Assembly: GCA_035938015.1 (NCBI GenBank)
Contig: DASZHJ010000402.1
Coordinates: forward strand, 1 to 14,814
Direction: 5' to 3'
Length of the DNA stretch: 14,814 bases
Origin: DASZHJ01 sp035938015
GTDB lineage: Bacteria > Pseudomonadota > Alphaproteobacteria > ATCC43930 > CGMCC-115725
Under the pieces are notes generated by a model. That model had not been told where the DNA came from. It searched no databases and saw only the letters and a list, made by a program, of their open reading frames with translations. Below, one piece after another: positions 14,152 to 14,814 of the stretch (positions within the stretch are counted from its first letter, which is position 1; the number at the start of each line of letters is the position of its first letter). Both the position numbers and the translations under genes were made by a program.

Positions 14152-14814
14152 GCCGGAAGCTTCTCGCGGCCGAGATAGGCGGCGATCACCGCGGGATCGC
14201 GCACGACCTCGGCGGGCTTGCCTTTGGCGATCACGCGACCTTGGTCGAGGACGACGATCCTGTGCGCGGTCGGCAGCAGGAACGGCATGTTGTGCTCGAT
14301 CACCAGGAGAGCGATGCCGTGGCCGGCGATGTCCCGCAGCGCCGCGCGGAGCTCCGCCTGCTCGCGCTCGCCGAGGCCCGCCGCCGGCTCGTCGAGAATG
14401 ATGAGCCCCGGGTCGAGCGCCAGCGCCCGCGCGACTTCCACGCGCCAGGCGAGGCCGGGCGGCAGGGTGCCGCAGGCTCTCTCGGCCTCGCCCGAGAGAC
14501 CGACGCGGCCGAGCAGGTCGAGCGCTTCCGCCTCGAACCGTCGCCGCCGCTTTCCGGCGTCGCGCCCGACGACAGCCGCGAAAAACCCGATCTCACCGGC
14601 GGCGCGCGCGCGCGCGAGTGCCACCAGCTCGAGCGCGCTGAGGCTGGGCGGCAGCGCCGGTGTCTGAAAGCCGCGAGCGATCCCCGCGCGGGCGATCTTG
14701 TCCGCGCCGAGTCCCCGCAGACCTCGCGGGCCCAGCCGCATGACGCCGTCGTCGGGCGAGACGAGCCCGCTGATCACGTTGGCGAGCGTGGTCTTGCCGG
14801 ATCCATTGGGTCCG
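14148..14814 (-). CDS. livG: LivG-type ABC transporter ATPase, cut by window edge
   Basis: The frame runs in from the right edge, so the N-terminus is missing. The visible part begins inside Walker A (GPNGSGKTTLANVISGL, encoded from 14813 down) and gives about 221 residues. ARGFQTPALPPSLSALELV corresponds to the RTFQ Q-loop region of LivG, and Walker B is LIILDEPAAGL. The switch IEHNM and the C-terminus GKPAEVVRDPAVIAAYLG are typical LivG. The ABC signature before Walker B, normally LSYGQ or LSGGQ followed by QRR/EIARAL, reads LPPGLAWRVEVARAL, so it is degenerate at key positions. Residues after it look normal, arguing against a frameshift. The gene ends in an ATGA overlap with livF. It may be the weaker half of the ATPase pair. 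A separate GTG (14789) would exclude Walker A and is not a plausible start. Confidence 0.92.
   Translation of the reverse strand, partial: GPNGSGKTTLANVISGLVSPDDGVMRLGPRGLRGLGADKIARAGIARGFQTPALPPSLSALELVALARARAAGEIGFFAAVVGRDAGKRRRRFEAEALDLLGRVGLSGEAERACGTLPPGLAWRVEVARALALDPGLIILDEPAAGLGEREQAELRAALRDIAGHGIALLVIEHNMPFLLPTAHRIVVLDQGRVIAKGKPAEVVRDPAVIAAYLGREKLPA

Noticed and set aside
1..14814. tRNA, rRNA, CRISPR arrays, insertion sequences, integrases, phage or defence genes
   Set aside because: None seen by eye on either strand. The genes are ordinary chromosomal metabolism and transport genes, with no obvious change in composition marking a recent insertion.

Overview
The window is a gene-dense stretch of GC-rich bacterial chromosome. 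I find sixteen protein-coding genes and no RNA genes, insertion sequences, CRISPR arrays or phage genes. An alphaproteobacterial origin (Rhizobiales/Rhodospirillales type) is suggested by the form of ribosomal protein L28, by strong GC bias at third codon positions, by long spurious antisense open frames, and by a BluB-type enzyme beside peptide and branched-chain amino-acid ABC transporters. This placement is inference; no 16S gene is present.

Left part (1-4154). Two small exported proteins of unknown function face each other (60-434 plus, 452-811 minus). Next comes rpmB (962-1261 plus), with a good promoter candidate and a perfect hairpin at the expected 5' end of its mRNA. On the minus strand a compact unit reads amidase (TTG start at 4154), then a metallo-beta-lactamase-fold hydrolase, then phnN, which ends at 1258. 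The stop codons of phnN and rpmB overlap by four bases.

Centre (4155-11699). A 226-bp divergent control region separates the amidase from a plus-strand operon. The operon encodes a complete oligo/dipeptide-type ABC importer (binding protein, two permeases, two ATPases). A PLP-dependent D-threonine/3-hydroxy-D-aspartate aldolase-type enzyme follows, then bluB (5,6-dimethylbenzimidazole synthase). Spacings are a few bases or ATGA overlaps. The likely theme is uptake and breakdown of small amides, peptides or beta-hydroxy D-amino acids, with the divergent amidase as a possible partner. The substrate cannot be read from sequence.

Right part (11705-14814). A minus-strand operon enters from beyond the right edge: a LivG-type ATPase (5' end cut off by the window), livF, a RidA-family protein lacking the usual catalytic Arg, and an MgtC/DUF4010-type membrane protein. 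The first three are joined by ATGA overlaps. The Liv permeases and binding protein would be expected beyond 14814.

No clearly new defence or mobile system is present. The points most worth a second look are the degenerate ABC signature in the LivG-type ATPase, the RidA protein without its Arg, the amidase/MBL/phnN cassette, the aldolase plus bluB tail on a peptide transporter, and the rpmB leader hairpin with overlapping stop codons.
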